DNA from: Alosa alosa
Taxonomy: Eukaryota; Chordata; Actinopteri; Clupeiformes; Clupeidae
NCBI RefSeq assembly: GCF_017589495.1
Contig: NC_063189.1
Span: 46,458,406 to 46,522,405 of the forward strand
Length of the DNA stretch: 64,000 nucleotides
Direction of reading: 5' to 3'
The position numbers and the translations under genes are program-made. Shown here piece after piece: positions 12,421 through 25,817 of this stretch; position 1 is the stretch's first letter, and each line of letters opens with the position of its first letter. The notes beneath the pieces were generated by a model, which saw nothing but the letters and a program-made list of their open reading frames with translations, ran no database searches and was not told the DNA's origin.

Positions 12421-15313
12421 CAGTGTCATGTTTGTGTGTGTACAGTATGTGTGTACATGTATGAGAGAGAGAGAGAGAGGAATCTAAAAAGTTAAATGAT
12501 TATTTCATAATTCAATGTTTTGTACTAAAACATATATTTAATATCATGCACACCATCAAAGTTTTGATAACCATCTAAATCAGTGTCAACAAATATATTT
12601 AAACGCAATAATAATTACATATACTAGACCGAAGCAGAATTATCGCTGTAACAGACTGACCATCAGTAGCCCATAAAAAATGATGACATTCAAGGACACA
12701 TCAAACATTATGCAAATGTGTATTGTGTAATTGTTCAAATCGCTCCCACTGTCATCCCAAAACCACTCCCCAAAGTCTCCTCTCTGATGTGTGTAGATGG
12801 GACTGAATGTAATTGAGCCTTATATTTGTGGACTGGGAAAAAGGGGGGTTATCCTAAACACGACCGTCCACAAACATCACAAACTAACCTTTTAGAAAGT
12901 AGTCTACTTTAGATAGTGTGGAATGGGTGTCGGATGTGGTCCAGGGATTGTTCCGATGTTGTAGTTATTATATTATTTATAAATTGAATTCAGTTTATTT
13001 ATAAACTGAAACCAAAGTTCTGAATTCACTAGGATATACAAGCCCTAAATGACAAAATTGCAGCTGACTTACAACTGATTTTCTGTATCGTCTTTTGGGT
13101 GCCATCCACAAAAATACAACTTTCGGATGAGTTTTTTTCCAGTGTAAAGGTCTTACACTTGACAGATTCTGACTAAATTCAATTATTTTTAGCAGTTCTT
13201 CTGTCAGCAAGAAGCACAAAAATATCAGTATTTTTTCACCTGAAAAATGTAATTTGAAAATGTAATGAAAATGTAATTTTAAACTTTTCCAAATCAATAC
13301 CATCAAGAAAAGAATGAGCTATAATTAGCATAGCACAGTTAACATAGCACTGCTAGTACAATGTGTTGCAGAGCCAAAATTAAGACCTTAACAGCAACAA
13401 TTTAAACAGATATCTAATTCAAATACCTTTCGTTGAGGTTCTGTGACGATCAACATATCTTGTGAGGCTATTTGTGAACTGAAGAGGTGCTAGTTACAGT
13501 CTTGCACGCTTTGTTATTTTAAAAGTTGCCATAACCAGCTTCATATTTATTTGGTGTTAACAGCATATTGTTGACAGGGACAATCTGTTGGAAATGTAAC
13601 CGGATGTATGCCCAAATAAAGCAGGGTGGTATGTACAAATCTGAGATGGTAAAATCCATCCATCCCATTCTAGCCATTAGACAGAATGTGGGCTTGGCAG
13701 CTCAGCAACAACACAGAGACCATCTCCCACTGCCAGGCACTTTTAATAAGCTTCAAGGGCATTTGAACCAGTCCAGAACGCTGCTTTGCCAGAGCTGGAC
13801 TGGCCCCCACCATCCATTACATTAAATCGGGTGGTGGCCTCCTGCTCATATTTGTGATTTAATTAAATTTGCTCGCAAAAGGCATCATGGAACCAACCAC
13901 AGGCCCCCCTACACCCCACCCACCACCACCACCACCACCCTTCTCTCAGCCAGCCTTGCCAGTGCAGTGCAAAACGCACACAGACCAATATAAAGTGTGC
14001 TTTCTGTATGCTACCCAAGAATGTGAGTTTGTTGGGCAGGTGGGGGTAGGTTGGTGGTAGGCATGGGAGGGGGTGCTGGGGGTTCTTTGGCATGGCCGCT
14101 CTCAAGGGTGTGTTTAAAGTGTTATAATTACACACACCCCCGTCCGTCTCTGACAGCTTGAGCCTGACCGCACGGCTTGTACAAAGGTGTCTTTGCCTGG
14201 GCTTATCCCCGACGGTGCCGTAACCCCCGGCGCTCGCCTGTCCACATGCACTCATAAATACAGACGCTCAGTCGCTCTGCAGCCGCCATTGGGTCTTTCT
14301 GCATACAGTATGTACGGCTGGAAAAGAGGGTTTGTGATCCTCAGCAATACTGTGTTCTCCCCACAGGTATCTCTCTCTTCAGAAGGAGGAGGACATTTTG
14401 GTAAACCTGTAACTAGCTGCGGTGTTCTTTCTGTTTGTTGCTGTTACAGCAAGAGCCTTTCATCAAACATAGCCTACTTTTGTACTTGAAAAACATTCAT
14501 AATCATTTTTTTTAACTGGAAAATAAATACTACTGTCCATTAAGGCTCTGAAGATGCGGGTTAATTTTCAGTGCTTATAATTTGGCTGTGCATAAATAAT
14601 GCCAAATCAAAACCACCCTGGTCTGCTAGGTCTGAAATACTAACCACTGTGGGAGCTCACTACACTTAGAGCTCTCAACCTTAGGGCCCAAAAACATCGC
14701 ATTCATTTCATTTCCACCTGAACTCAAGCAAATAATAAATCCCATAGACCAGTCTGCTCTAAGCTGATTTTTTAAAATGCAGTTTGTCCTCTTGTTGTTT
14801 CACTCTTTTTGTCTCCTCATTTATTTATTTATTTTCTTTCTCGCAGGAGAATTTGGTTTTGTGAAATCTCACCACAATTCGGTTGAGTGTTCCTCCCACT
14901 GAAGGGGCCTGAGAGACCTCTTATGGCATTCAATATGTGCACTGAAGCATGGGATCCAGATCCATTTGGCCAGAGCGTCCGCTGGGACTGTCTGGGGTAA
15001 CCCAATATCTCACACCACTGGTCCCAAGGTGGGCGCCATCTTTTAGGCCAGTGGCAGAGGGCCCATACTGCGCTCTCAGTAAAATGGCGGTCTCTGCCTC
15101 CCTCTCAGTGTGTGGAAACATTGTGAGCTGCCTTCCATGTTCTGACTATATATTTGGTGCATTGCCTAAATATGTAACAGATACAAGTGTTTGGGTTTGA
15201 AGTGTAGACACAGTACAGAGAGGAGTACAGTATTTCCGGGAATTCAGTGAAACGAAGGAATTTTAAGATGGACTGACTACATGTATCCGTTAATATCAAA
15301 TTAATACTACCGT
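12421..15313. other. Intergenic, no gene seen
   Basis: AT-rich complex sequence with a short GA run (12464-12479) and a CAC-rich patch near 13920. No splice-flanked coding exon or RNA gene is recognisable. Confidence 0.5.
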
Positions 15314-15321
15314 ATGTAAGG

Positions 15322-15686
15322 AAGGGGTGTCCAAACGTTTCTGGAGGGGGCAAGGTCAGGTCTTGTGAAAATACCTGAGGGCCCTCTATTGCTTAGCCTA
15401 TGTATTCTCTTAAATCTTACATGTACCAGTAGTACTAGGCCAACCAGTAAATTTGCTTGCACAATAATGAACCTGCATCAGCTATGATCCACTAGTTTCA
15501 CATTAAATCCATGTGATTTAGGATAAATCCTAAATGTTAAATCCTGGATTACTGTAACCTCAACTGTCGGAATCAGAGTCAATTGTAAGAAATCAAAACA
15601 TTCTAATCATGGTTTTTGGAGAGAGGCCATGGGCCCAATCTGGTCGGGCCATATTTGGCCCTTGGGCCAGACTTTGGACACGCCTG
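15322..15686. mobile_element. hAT-type non-autonomous transposon, 365 bp
   Basis: It is flanked by a perfect 8-bp target duplication ATGTAAGG (15314-15321 and 15687-15694). The ends are a GGGGTGTCCAAAC-like left repeat and a GTTTGGACAC-like right inverted repeat with mismatches. An 8-bp duplication and this end sequence fit the hAT/Charlie group. No transposase remains. Confidence 0.85.
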
Positions 15687-16036
15687 ATGTAAGGATAAAA
15701 AACAACTATCGAGGATCAACAACAGTTAGGTGGTCAGATTTGAAAGCAAAGTCGTGTGCAACTTGATAAAGTAACACTTGGAGCACAGCATGTGTGCATG
15801 TGTTATATTTAAGTGTGTTGGAACTTCTTCAAGCCGACACAAAGACAAAAAGTCTCAGGTGATAATTGGAGGGAAAAAAGTGCCGAGCTGTGAATATTGC
15901 CTTCAGGTCTTGGAGGAGTTTCAGAGGAACCTGGCAACAGTGCACACATCCACCCCCACACTTTACCGCAAATACACAAGATAAGAAACACACACAGCAT
16001 CAGCAATGCAGAAGATGGAAGTTGTGTGAGTGCATG

Positions 16037-16040
16037 TGTC

Positions 16041-16093
<53 letters not shown>

Positions 16094-16102
16094 ATGTGTG
16101 TC

Positions 16103-16179
<77 letters not shown>

Positions 16180-16188
16180 CTGTGTATG
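16037..16188. repeat. Compound (GT)n microsatellite, about 150 bp
   Basis: Three GT runs separated by GCATGTGTGTCCATGT and GCGCATGT. All the open frames across it are low-complexity. Confidence 0.95.
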
Positions 16189-16260
16189 AGTGTGTTTCAT
16201 CCTGAATACACATTCTTCCCCTTGAAGGCCAATAATGTATCACCTGGAGGCAATGCATTC

Positions 16261-16316
16261 TAGATAGATGATAGATAGATAGATACTTTATTGATCCCCA
16301 AGGGGAAATTCAGGAA
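16261..16316. repeat. (GATA)n plus LINE-type 3' tail
   Basis: GATAGATAGATA followed by CTTTATTGATCCCCAAGGGG and AAATTCAGG. This is a very common fish repeat end. A second copy in the same orientation lies at 24630-24677. Confidence 0.7.
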
Positions 16317-18744
16317 TTACATTCTATAGCTATCTATTATTATATAGCTATTCTATATATATAGGAAATACATTCTGTAGCTGATTTCATCTTCCCTACT
16401 ATGTGCAGCTATGTCTGGGTAAAAGAACACACAATTCCCCCTCTTACCCAAACCCCCACCCCCATCCCACCCCAGTCATCCAGTCATTGCCCAGATCCAC
16501 TAGAGACAGAACCAGAGCAGGAGCAGGAGGGATAGATTTCTCTCCCTCTCCAAACTGAATTAAATAGTAAGCAATGAATTTGCAATCTCTTTGGGGTAGA
16601 AACGAACTCTCTTGCCTCCCAACGCCAGTGTGCTCAGATGACAAAATGAGGACAAAGGAGAGTGATGGGCGTCATGACAGCCCATGGCTCATGCAATAAA
16701 TATAACAGCCACTAATGTGAGTGGGAATGTCTTTCACGTTTTGACTGAAAATACCTGTCTGAAACCATGCCAACGGATATTATCACATGACAGCGCACAG
16801 CGTTTCATCTCCAAGACAAATAATTAACCATGAAGAGAGTGTTCCTACAATTAAGGGCATAATTTCATACTTGGGCATTAGAGAGTCTGTGCTAATTGTC
16901 ACATATGCATGTTTCACACATAGGAAATGCTGCACAGCCAGTGAGGATCTGAGCAGGGGCCTAAGTAATATGTATGTATTGTACTGTACATCCCCTGGTG
17001 GCAAGAAATGAATGTATTTTAGGCATGCCAAATCACTGGCGCATGAGGTGATTTGAGGTGATTCATTAACAAATTATAAATGTCATGCATTGTTATCTTT
17101 AAGTAGAATGTGTCACTCCTCCGCTTTTGCTAGTGTTTGCCATTATATTCACCAGAACCATAATGCAGTGCTAACATAGAATGTATATGTCATGCATCAA
17201 GGCTCCTTGCTCCAGTGTTAAACAGTGCATTTCATCTGTCACAATTTACCAATTGTTATAATACCGAATTACAGACTTGTGTAGAATCTACCATTCTGAT
17301 TGGTCAATTAAAGGCATTTGATACGGTAGGTCTGTTTGAATAATGGCCATTGCTCTGTGCATTAAATTGAACATTTCACACTTAGGTGGCAAAAGTGGGT
17401 TAAAAACGCTGAAACCACCAAGGTGATGTCACACCTTTTAGCCAAGGCTGTGCTAGCCCGACATGGGTGACATGGGAGCATCAATGATGCGGAAATAAGA
17501 TGAAATTTGAATAAAACCAAAATTCAACAGCATCAATAACACTTGAATATTGTCCTCCGTATCCTCTGCTCCCAATGATATCACAGTACTTAGTGAGAGA
17601 CACAAGATATGTAGATTATTCTTCAAATATCAGTTTGCATTTGCTGCACTGACTGCTAATGATGAGTTACCAAGACAAGGGTTTAATACTGTATCCTCCT
17701 CTGACAAAAATATTTGCCAATCATTTTCCAGTATACTTGAATTTGTGAAGACATTTAACACATCAGCATCTTTTAAAGACCGAGACCAACAACACTTTGA
17801 CTTCTTTGTTCATTTGGTTGTGACCATTCATGTCGAGGTGCAAAATCCTCCGGAGGTAAAAACTACCTTGCAAAAACTCTTCTACAATCTAGTTCGTAGG
17901 AGGTGTCTTAGTCTACCATTAGAGCTAGATTAGTAAGGCTGCTGTACCAAATGTTTCCTGAGCGCAGTGTGATAGGTCATATGCTTGGCAACAGCTGATA
18001 TGGATGCCACAATCAAACGACAAAAAAGTCTTTACAAAACATGGGCCAAAAACTCATCGACTTGGCATCATCTTCAAATTAATTTTGATATGGCCATGTA
18101 AAATAACTTGCTCCAAACAATTTGTCCAAATAAGTAAATGGTTCCCACTAGCCACTCACATGATGCACTATGATGTTCTGTAGATGAGAATGAACTGTAT
18201 TACCTTGCAACAAGGATTTTACTTGTCTTTTAGGCAGTAACCTGGCTATTTTCAGTCCAAAACATGTAACTGATATTTGAATTCAAGTTATACAAACAGC
18301 ACAGACCAGCATTTGTGTTTCAAAAGATTCTGCTCAAGCTGCACAAGTATCTGAAAATCTGCCCCAGCATCAGTTGGAGTAGTGTCTATTGATCTCTGAT
18401 TTCTCAGCAGAAACCAGCCAATCAAAACTTTAGTTGCGTCCTATTGTTTTGCTTGGTAGAACATTAAATATCTACATATTTCAGAGACTTGAATGAAGCC
18501 TCATTGGTATGTTCACCATGAGTCACAAACATACTAGAAGTAAGTCAGAAGTGCAGACGGGGCCACAATGTTATTGCAATGGGACTTTTCTTTATTTTAA
18601 TTTTGTTACTGTTTGTTTTTTTCCCTTATCGATTCGACAGTGCTAGGTAATCGCTTTGCTTCCTAATGCCAGGTTGTCATTTTCTTCCCCCTTGTCTATT
18701 GGCGAAGCAGGAAATGCTCCATAATGGAGTCTCGCGGGAACTAT

Positions 18745-18745
18745 G

Positions 18746-18782
<37 letters not shown>

Positions 18783-18952
18783 CTATCTCCTTCTCCTTGG
18801 CTCACTCTTTCTCTCTTGTTCCCTCACTCCCTCACTTTCTCTCCCTGCCTGCCGCCTCGCCCATCTCTTGCATATCGTGTATTGTAAACAGCTCACAACA
18901 GCATGACAAGGTCTCTGCTCATGTCCCCCCCCCCCCCCCCCCACACACACAC
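18745..18952. repeat. (CT)n and poly(C)/(CA)n tracts
   Basis: CT run at about 18749-18778, pyrimidine-rich sequence to 18865, then a 17-base C run and a short CA run (18926-18952). Confidence 0.85.
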
Positions 18953-18989
18953 ACCCTACCCCACCACCTTGTTCTTGCAGCTATTTGTT

Positions 18990-19350
18990 ATTGTCTTCCT
19001 GCTATCGAGTGTTTGTCTTCATCCCCCCTTTGCTTTATTCTCTTTTTCTCCGGCAAAGAAAAGGAAAAGTTAATTAAATATGGAACGAGACGGAGCAGCA
19101 TCTCTTTAAACCATCATGTCATTAAAATGGCGTCCCTGGGAGATGGGCTTAAAAGGAGCCTGAGAACAATGTCTTCCCAGTCAGATATTTATGGGCCGCG
19201 TTATGTAAACACGCTCCCTTTATTCTCTATGTATATTTCATGTAATTATCACTTTTTGTAGCGCCTCTCCCCCGAGACTCATAAAGGCAAGAAGCTACTG
19301 GGGGAATGTCATTAGAAAAGCCTATTATTATAGCATAACATAGATGCTGA
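18990..19350. promoter_or_regulatory. Candidate conserved noncoding element
   Basis: This block is complex, non-repetitive and rich in homeodomain-type and TTAATTAAAT motifs, with ATTAAAATGG and ATGTAAAC sites. It lies between long simple repeats in the intergenic space behind znf521, a gene whose mammalian copy sits in a regulatory desert. This is inference only; conservation was not tested. Confidence 0.25.
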
Positions 19351-19483
19351 TAGAGAGCTGTATTGTTGTGTGGGAAAAACTACTCAATTCATCACTCAAA
19401 AATATTCAATTCAATACAATCGATAACTTGTCAATAACGATACATATTTTCTTGTTTACATTATAGGCGCAAATGACTGAGGT

Positions 19484-19526
19484 GTGTGAGTGTGTGTGTG
19501 TGTGTGTTTGTGAGCATCATGTGTGT

Positions 19527-19572
<46 letters not shown>

Positions 19573-19582
19573 TCTGTGTGTG
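19484..19582. repeat. (GT)n microsatellite
   Basis: Two GT runs separated by TGAGCATCATGTGTGTATTG. Confidence 0.95.
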
Positions 19583-20650
19583 TATATCATTCACATATTT
19601 CTATAGCACTAATGCACTGTGCATCGGCAAAAAGAATAAACCTAAAACCGACTCATGGTTAGTTTCCAACTTCCCATAATGCACCCTAAGTAAAATCATA
19701 GAGAGAGAATAGGCAAAAGAACTAAGCCTAGAAAAATTCTGCGAAAAACAACTCTTTGTTAATCTCTGAAGAAAACATAAAAAGAAAGCTACAAAAATAA
19801 CCTCCTCCAAAACAGCCAACAAGAAAACATCCATTTCACAAAGGAAATTGATGGGTTAACCTGGCTCCGTTTCTCGCAACAAATATGTAGCCTTAGGTGG
19901 TCAACGACCATTAGCTGATCAGAGTTGTGTATAGCATGACGGCACATACCAAGTTCAAGGATTTTATGAGCCTTTCGTTACTTACAAATTGCTCTGCCAG
20001 TGGCTATGGAGATTGATGTGCCGCTATCAGGCCCAAAATAGACAGCCAGCCATTTCTCCTTGTAAATTTATTGGGACAATGGTGTGGAGGGGATTTGAAT
20101 GCTCTCTGCTTCTGTGGAAGAAAATGGTTTCATTACAAAATGTAAAATCGACCTCTGATTATTAGGTTGCAAGCTAGAGATGCAATTCTTTAGATTATCT
20201 GTTCTGCTGTTCCTTAAGATATAAACATGTGAGACAAGCATCATGTGTGATGACTGCTGTCGGTCTTGCCAGTTAAAAGAGGAATTATTATGAATGAGAC
20301 TTCATTTTTACATTTTTTGCTATTAAAATAGAATGAAGACTGAATATAATTATCAATTCAATGCACTAGATGTTGTCTCAGTTCGGCAAATAAGACCCCT
20401 GGGAAGCCCATTCAGACAATTCAACAACCAGGCTACACAGGCCAGGATCATGCATTTAGTAAAACAAAACAAAACAAACAAGAAAACATATCATATGACA
20501 AACATCGGTCGAACCAAACTGCTGTTGTTATACCCTAGTGAGAGTGAAGAAGGGGTGCTGATTCCTCAATGGTGGATATGAAGCCACTAGCACACTGCAC
20601 ACAGAGTAGGTCACTAACGGCATTACTGGATTTGCAGACACATGTAACCC

Positions 20651-21018
20651 AGCAAGTCAAGTCAAGTCAAGTCAAGTTTATTTATATAGCGCATTTCATA
20701 CACAGAGGTCATTCAATGTGCTTTATATAAACAAAACCAAACAATAATAACAAATAAAAGCATAGAAGGGCAATATAGTCAAAGAATAGTTAGAAGGTAA
20801 AGATCATATTAAAAAGAAAACATAAAACACAAGGTAAAATCATTTAAAAATAAAGAATAATTAGTAAGCAAAAACAAAGGCAAAAGTAGTAAAAAAAAGT
20901 ATAAATATATTGATATAATTATCAAGGCAGATTCAGAATTTGTAACTCGGCGCAGTTAGCAGAAAGCATCTGAGAACAGTTTGGTCTTAAGTCTAGATTT
21001 AAAACTGGCTACAGTTGG
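20651..21018. repeat. Common teleost dispersed repeat
   Basis: Begins with four to five GTCAA units, then TTTATTTATATAGCGCATTT and CATACACAGAGGTC, then a long A-rich body with AAAATAAAG-type words. This start is shared by an abundant fish repeat. Boundaries are approximate. Confidence 0.6.
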
Positions 21019-21130
21019 GGCCAGGGATGGGCACAAATACATCAAAATGTATTTCCAAATAAAATACCAAATACCCACCATAAAAATGTATCAAAATAAA
21101 CTACAAAATACAGCAGCCAAAAAGCCTTTT
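21018..21130. repeat. Transposon end matching 28730-28857
   Basis: GGGATGGGCACAAATACATC followed by AAAATGTATTT matches the reverse complement of the right part of the repeat at 28160-28857 over about 100 bases. The other end of this copy was not found. Confidence 0.55.
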
Positions 21131-24100
21131 TTTTGTCTATCCCTTTCCTACCTGGAAAAACATCTAAAAGCAAGAGACTTCTTCCATAATAAGTCAACAG
21201 ATTAGATATGCTGACCCCTCATGTTAGACATCCCAATATAAACCTCTGCCAGGGTCGGTGCCAGCGGATGCCACTTTCAGGCCTAGGCTAGAGCTGAGTG
21301 CAAAATCTCATCACCAATCACAGAACGGAGGGGGGACAGCAAGACGATGATGACACACTGAAGCGGTTATGAGGAAATGCACATAGAGCTTGAAGTACCA
21401 TTATCACTTCTTAATAATGGCTCTGGTAGTCGTTGCCTCATGTCAAATGCTGTTTATTCACACCCATACTGTAGGTAGTCCAATACAAGCTTTGATAATG
21501 ATAGTTGTGTAGGGCTTATTCATAGGGCTTATAGCAATCCATGTTAGAATTAAAACATTAGGCTATGCAAATTATTTGATGAAACTACACCCTGATCACA
21601 ATCGACTCAATGTCTGTTATGCTTAATTCTGCAAACAATACACACTAGAACGTGTGTGACTTCCATATCCCACACTGTGTGATAGGTGCATAGGATATGA
21701 AAGGCTGCTTAGACACAGTCCCAAGAGCGTAGACTGCGTGGTACAGAATAATGCAAGTCATATGAGCATATATGACAAAGTAAAACCACACAAAACTAAA
21801 ACATTTGGAAATAAGATTGCTGTACCAAAATATGTCCCTGTGATCGAGGGGTTTTAGAGGGAATGTCATAATTGCTCTTAGCCTGGTGGGATGTCTATAC
21901 ATTAATTTTTGGAGGGAAATGTAAAACTGAGATTGAAATGTTAAATAATGTGTTGAACTGTGAAGAGACATTAGATGAAATGCTCAGCGCAGTGTACTGT
22001 ACCACCATCAGCACTGGTTGTCCTTAAATATACTGAGACACTTTGGGAGCTTTGCCAATAATTTCATTTATTTTTTGCTTGCTACATGTACCTGTATTAC
22101 CACTGATTCCCATGACAATGCGTGTCAATAAAGAGTTTGCCTTTGCCTTTACAACTGTTCCTCACACACAAACTCTCAAAGTTTTGTTAAAACTCATAGC
22201 TGAGTCATTTTTAATTGAAACTAGAAGTGACTCAATGTACTAGCAAGCACTATGACCATGGTGAGAGGGTTCAGAATTGAGTCATTTTAATCACGCGGTA
22301 AACACACAATAGATCAGAGAGAAGCGACTAACAACAGAGTAAAAAAGACTACAACCTATACACTCAGGTAGAACTCCTCAAATACATCTGGTATTAATAT
22401 TCAGCACACAAAGTATTGATTCTGCCTTACCTTTCAGCTGGTGGCGCAGTGAACAGCCCAGGGGCTTGATTGCCTCCTGACCATATCCGCACTCCCTATC
22501 AGCATCCTCAGCAGAGAGCGGATTCCACGGACTAGATTTACCCTTATCTTGGCAGCGCTTGACTTCTGAGTGGCACACTCCTGACTGCTGTACCAAGGGG
22601 AATATTTAGGCCCCGACCCTCATCACACACACACACACACCCCGGGAGAATGTCACTTTCTCACTTCACTAATGGGGCCTGTAAAGTTTGGGGTCTCAGA
22701 CGAAGTCCTTGTGGGGTCACTGCTGCAGACACTTGGGATGTGAGGCGCATTTAGCGGAAATTGGTCAGACATTCTCCACACTAGACAACTCGGAAACAAG
22801 TCTAAGCTTAGCCGGCCTCAGCTCAGGAGAAATCAAGGAAGAGATGTAACTATCCATGCAAAACCATGCAAAATGGACAGAGGGGGGCACCAACCACTGT
22901 CCAGATCAGTGTTACCAGCACAATGTTGTACAAATATTATGACAGAAGCTATGGGCATTTTCTACCAGTAAACATAACCAAAGGTGAACAACCAGTGATA
23001 GAGCATTCAGATCGGATGACTTGACCACATGCTGAAGCATTTCAGGTGTCCTGTTTGCTCTTTGTGAGTCTTACTGCATGGATACACAATATTGTCTCCC
23101 AGGTGGCAAGGTCTTGCAGAGCCGTGGTCAGACGCCCGCGATACCTTCACCGCTGCACTGGAGTCGGAGGTAGACAAAGGCTACAGCAGCTGTGGCCCAG
23201 CAGAAGACACCTGACCTAGAATCGAGTGGCTTACGTGAGCAGTGACAACAGCGCGAGCGACATGGGTCGACTTCAGGACACATACGGCGTGCCGCCATCG
23301 GCCTGAGCTACACAACGTGATCTCATTATTAGGCAGTGCGTGCTTGACTATACTGAGCAGCACATTGAAACACATGCCAAGCACAAGTTCATTTTTGTAC
23401 GTGAGAGAGTTGGGAGGGTTAGTGAAAATCACAAATGCACACCAGCACAATGATGCATCGTTGTTTTGTTCCATCCTAATGAAGAAAAAACTGCAGCGTA
23501 TACAACATGCATCATTAATTCAATATTTGGATTCGATTTGAGAAACATGTCAAATGGTTCTCTTTAACTAATGCTTTCCAACTAATGGCATAGAGACAAA
23601 CAGTATGAGTTCACTTCCACTTTTGAATCACTAACATTTGATATTTCACAACTGAACACCACAAAGGGGATGATGATTAGACTTAAAACTGTTTTAGAAA
23701 AAGTATGTTTTAGAAAAACCTTTGATACGTGAAAATGAAATTACCTAGAACTACCACTGGACTCCAGTCTACAACTGTTGTAAAGTGATCTTGCTGTAAA
23801 CATCCAGTCCGAAAATGCATCTTGTGTGCAAAGCATTGGTGGAAGAAGCACAGTGACATCTAATGGGGAATTCCTGCAAGTACAGCACAATACAGTACAG
23901 TATTGGCAAAGCCAGGAGGATACAGTTTGAGAGCAATTCAGTGTTGCCTCATTCAACCATATCTAAGAATACATGTGTACTATTTACTAAATGTAGGGGT
24001 TCTCATCATTTTCACTATAGTGTGCATAAAATATTTAGACACTTTAAAAACCAAGATATAAAGCGACAAGTTCTATATACAAATTGCAATACATTTCATA

Positions 24101-25496
24101 CATTTCTTCATTGCTTATGTAATTTGTCCTCATGCATTACATCTCATTTTGATACATATTAAGCAAGTACAGACATTTAAATTGATGTTGTGCTCAATGT
24201 CTGACAGTAGAGGGCACTCTTGAGCCATTGTAAGGGCACAGAAAAGGGAGACATCAAATTGTGGAGACAAAAATAAATTGAAACAAAGCATCAAATAAAA
24301 CCTGCAACCATTCTTTATTATATCATATAATTATCGTAACATAACTGTCTGCGTCCCTTACTTTCTTCCTGACCATTCAGTCTGAAAGTGGAACCACAAT
24401 AAGAAAACGTTATGCTAGAGATTAACAGATCACCATAGTCCTGTTGCATGTGAAAGGAATCAAAATCGTGTGCACAGCATTGTGAGGGTCTCTGGTGATT
24501 ATGTCCTTCCTGGGCCCTGAACTGATGAAATAGGCCTACACTACCATTTACTTCCACTCTGACTACACTATCATCTGCAAATACACCCATCCCTATCTGG
24601 GGAAACAGGGTTTGATGACAGTTTAGGAGATAGATAGATAGATAGATAGATACTTTATTGATCCCCAGGGCAAATTCAAGATGACCCTAAACTGCTGCAT
24701 TGCCTTGCTGTCCTGCTCCTAATCTCCTGGCTCCATGACCCTGCCATTTACATTTGAATTTATGATCTTCGTCCACCTTATTTATTCTGTGTCCCAAAGG
24801 GTGTCATCTTGTCTTGAAGGAATACACTTCACGGAATATGGTGAATGTGGATGACTTTTCCTGATCTTTGTGGATGACATTGTGAGTTTATGCAGTGATC
24901 CTTCTTCCAACTTGCCATTACTGGTGTTTTGATTACTATCTTGGTGTATTTCAAGTGGTCAGCTTTGCTAACTAAATGTCAGATAATTTCTGAATGTGAG
25001 AGTATTTTTATAGGGATCCTTGTTGATTTTAATTAGAATACACCATATACCATTTTTGCTTTAACAGACACGATTTTATTTCTGCAGTTACATAGACATT
25101 TGTCACGTGACGAGACTTGCAGTGATGTACTGTAATGTTTTTTGTTGATCTACATTGTGTCCATACAATTTCATGTATTCGGCTCAAAACCTACCATTAA
25201 TACAGCACAAAAAAGTCATATCAGCCCTTCCTCTGTGCCATTTCCTAGTACATTTCACTTTAATGCATAATTTCACTTTTCAATTTTACCCATTATGTTC
25301 GGACTACAGTCATCCATCAACTGATCAAATCCCAGAGATACAAATACACAAACATCACAAACCCATAGCTGATCATACCATGAGTGAGAGGTATGCAATG
25401 AGGTAAAAATAAGCATGACACAAGAATCCAGAAAACATTGCTAATTACAGTTTCCCCAAAAACTGTTCACTTAAGGACCAGATTCAGATCAATAAC

Positions 25497-25779
25497 TAGA
25501 TGTACCGCAGAGCGGTACAAAATATGACCGCCGCCCAGTCCAGCACATTTTTTCCACAAAAAGAAATCACGCTGAAAGGCCTATATGATTCTAACTGTCT
25601 CACTAAATTGCATTATCCACACTCAATTCTCACTGGTATCTGCTAGACAACAAGTACCAAAACATGATTAGTTCATAGATTTCATGTAAAATTCATTTTA
25701 TACAACCCTACCTCCATCTTGCCTGTTCATAATTCTGAGAAATTCTTGATTGTTTGTGTTATGTTTATGTTATGTGTGT

Positions 25780-25817
<38 letters not shown>

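Noticed and set aside
15809..16258. 149-codon minus-strand frame
   Set aside because: Mostly His-Thr repeats from the (GT)n tract.
17550..17933. 127-codon plus-strand open frame
   Set aside because: It starts with TTG just after a stop, has no ATG near its start, no splice context and no recognisable motif. A chance frame in AT-rich DNA is the simpler view.
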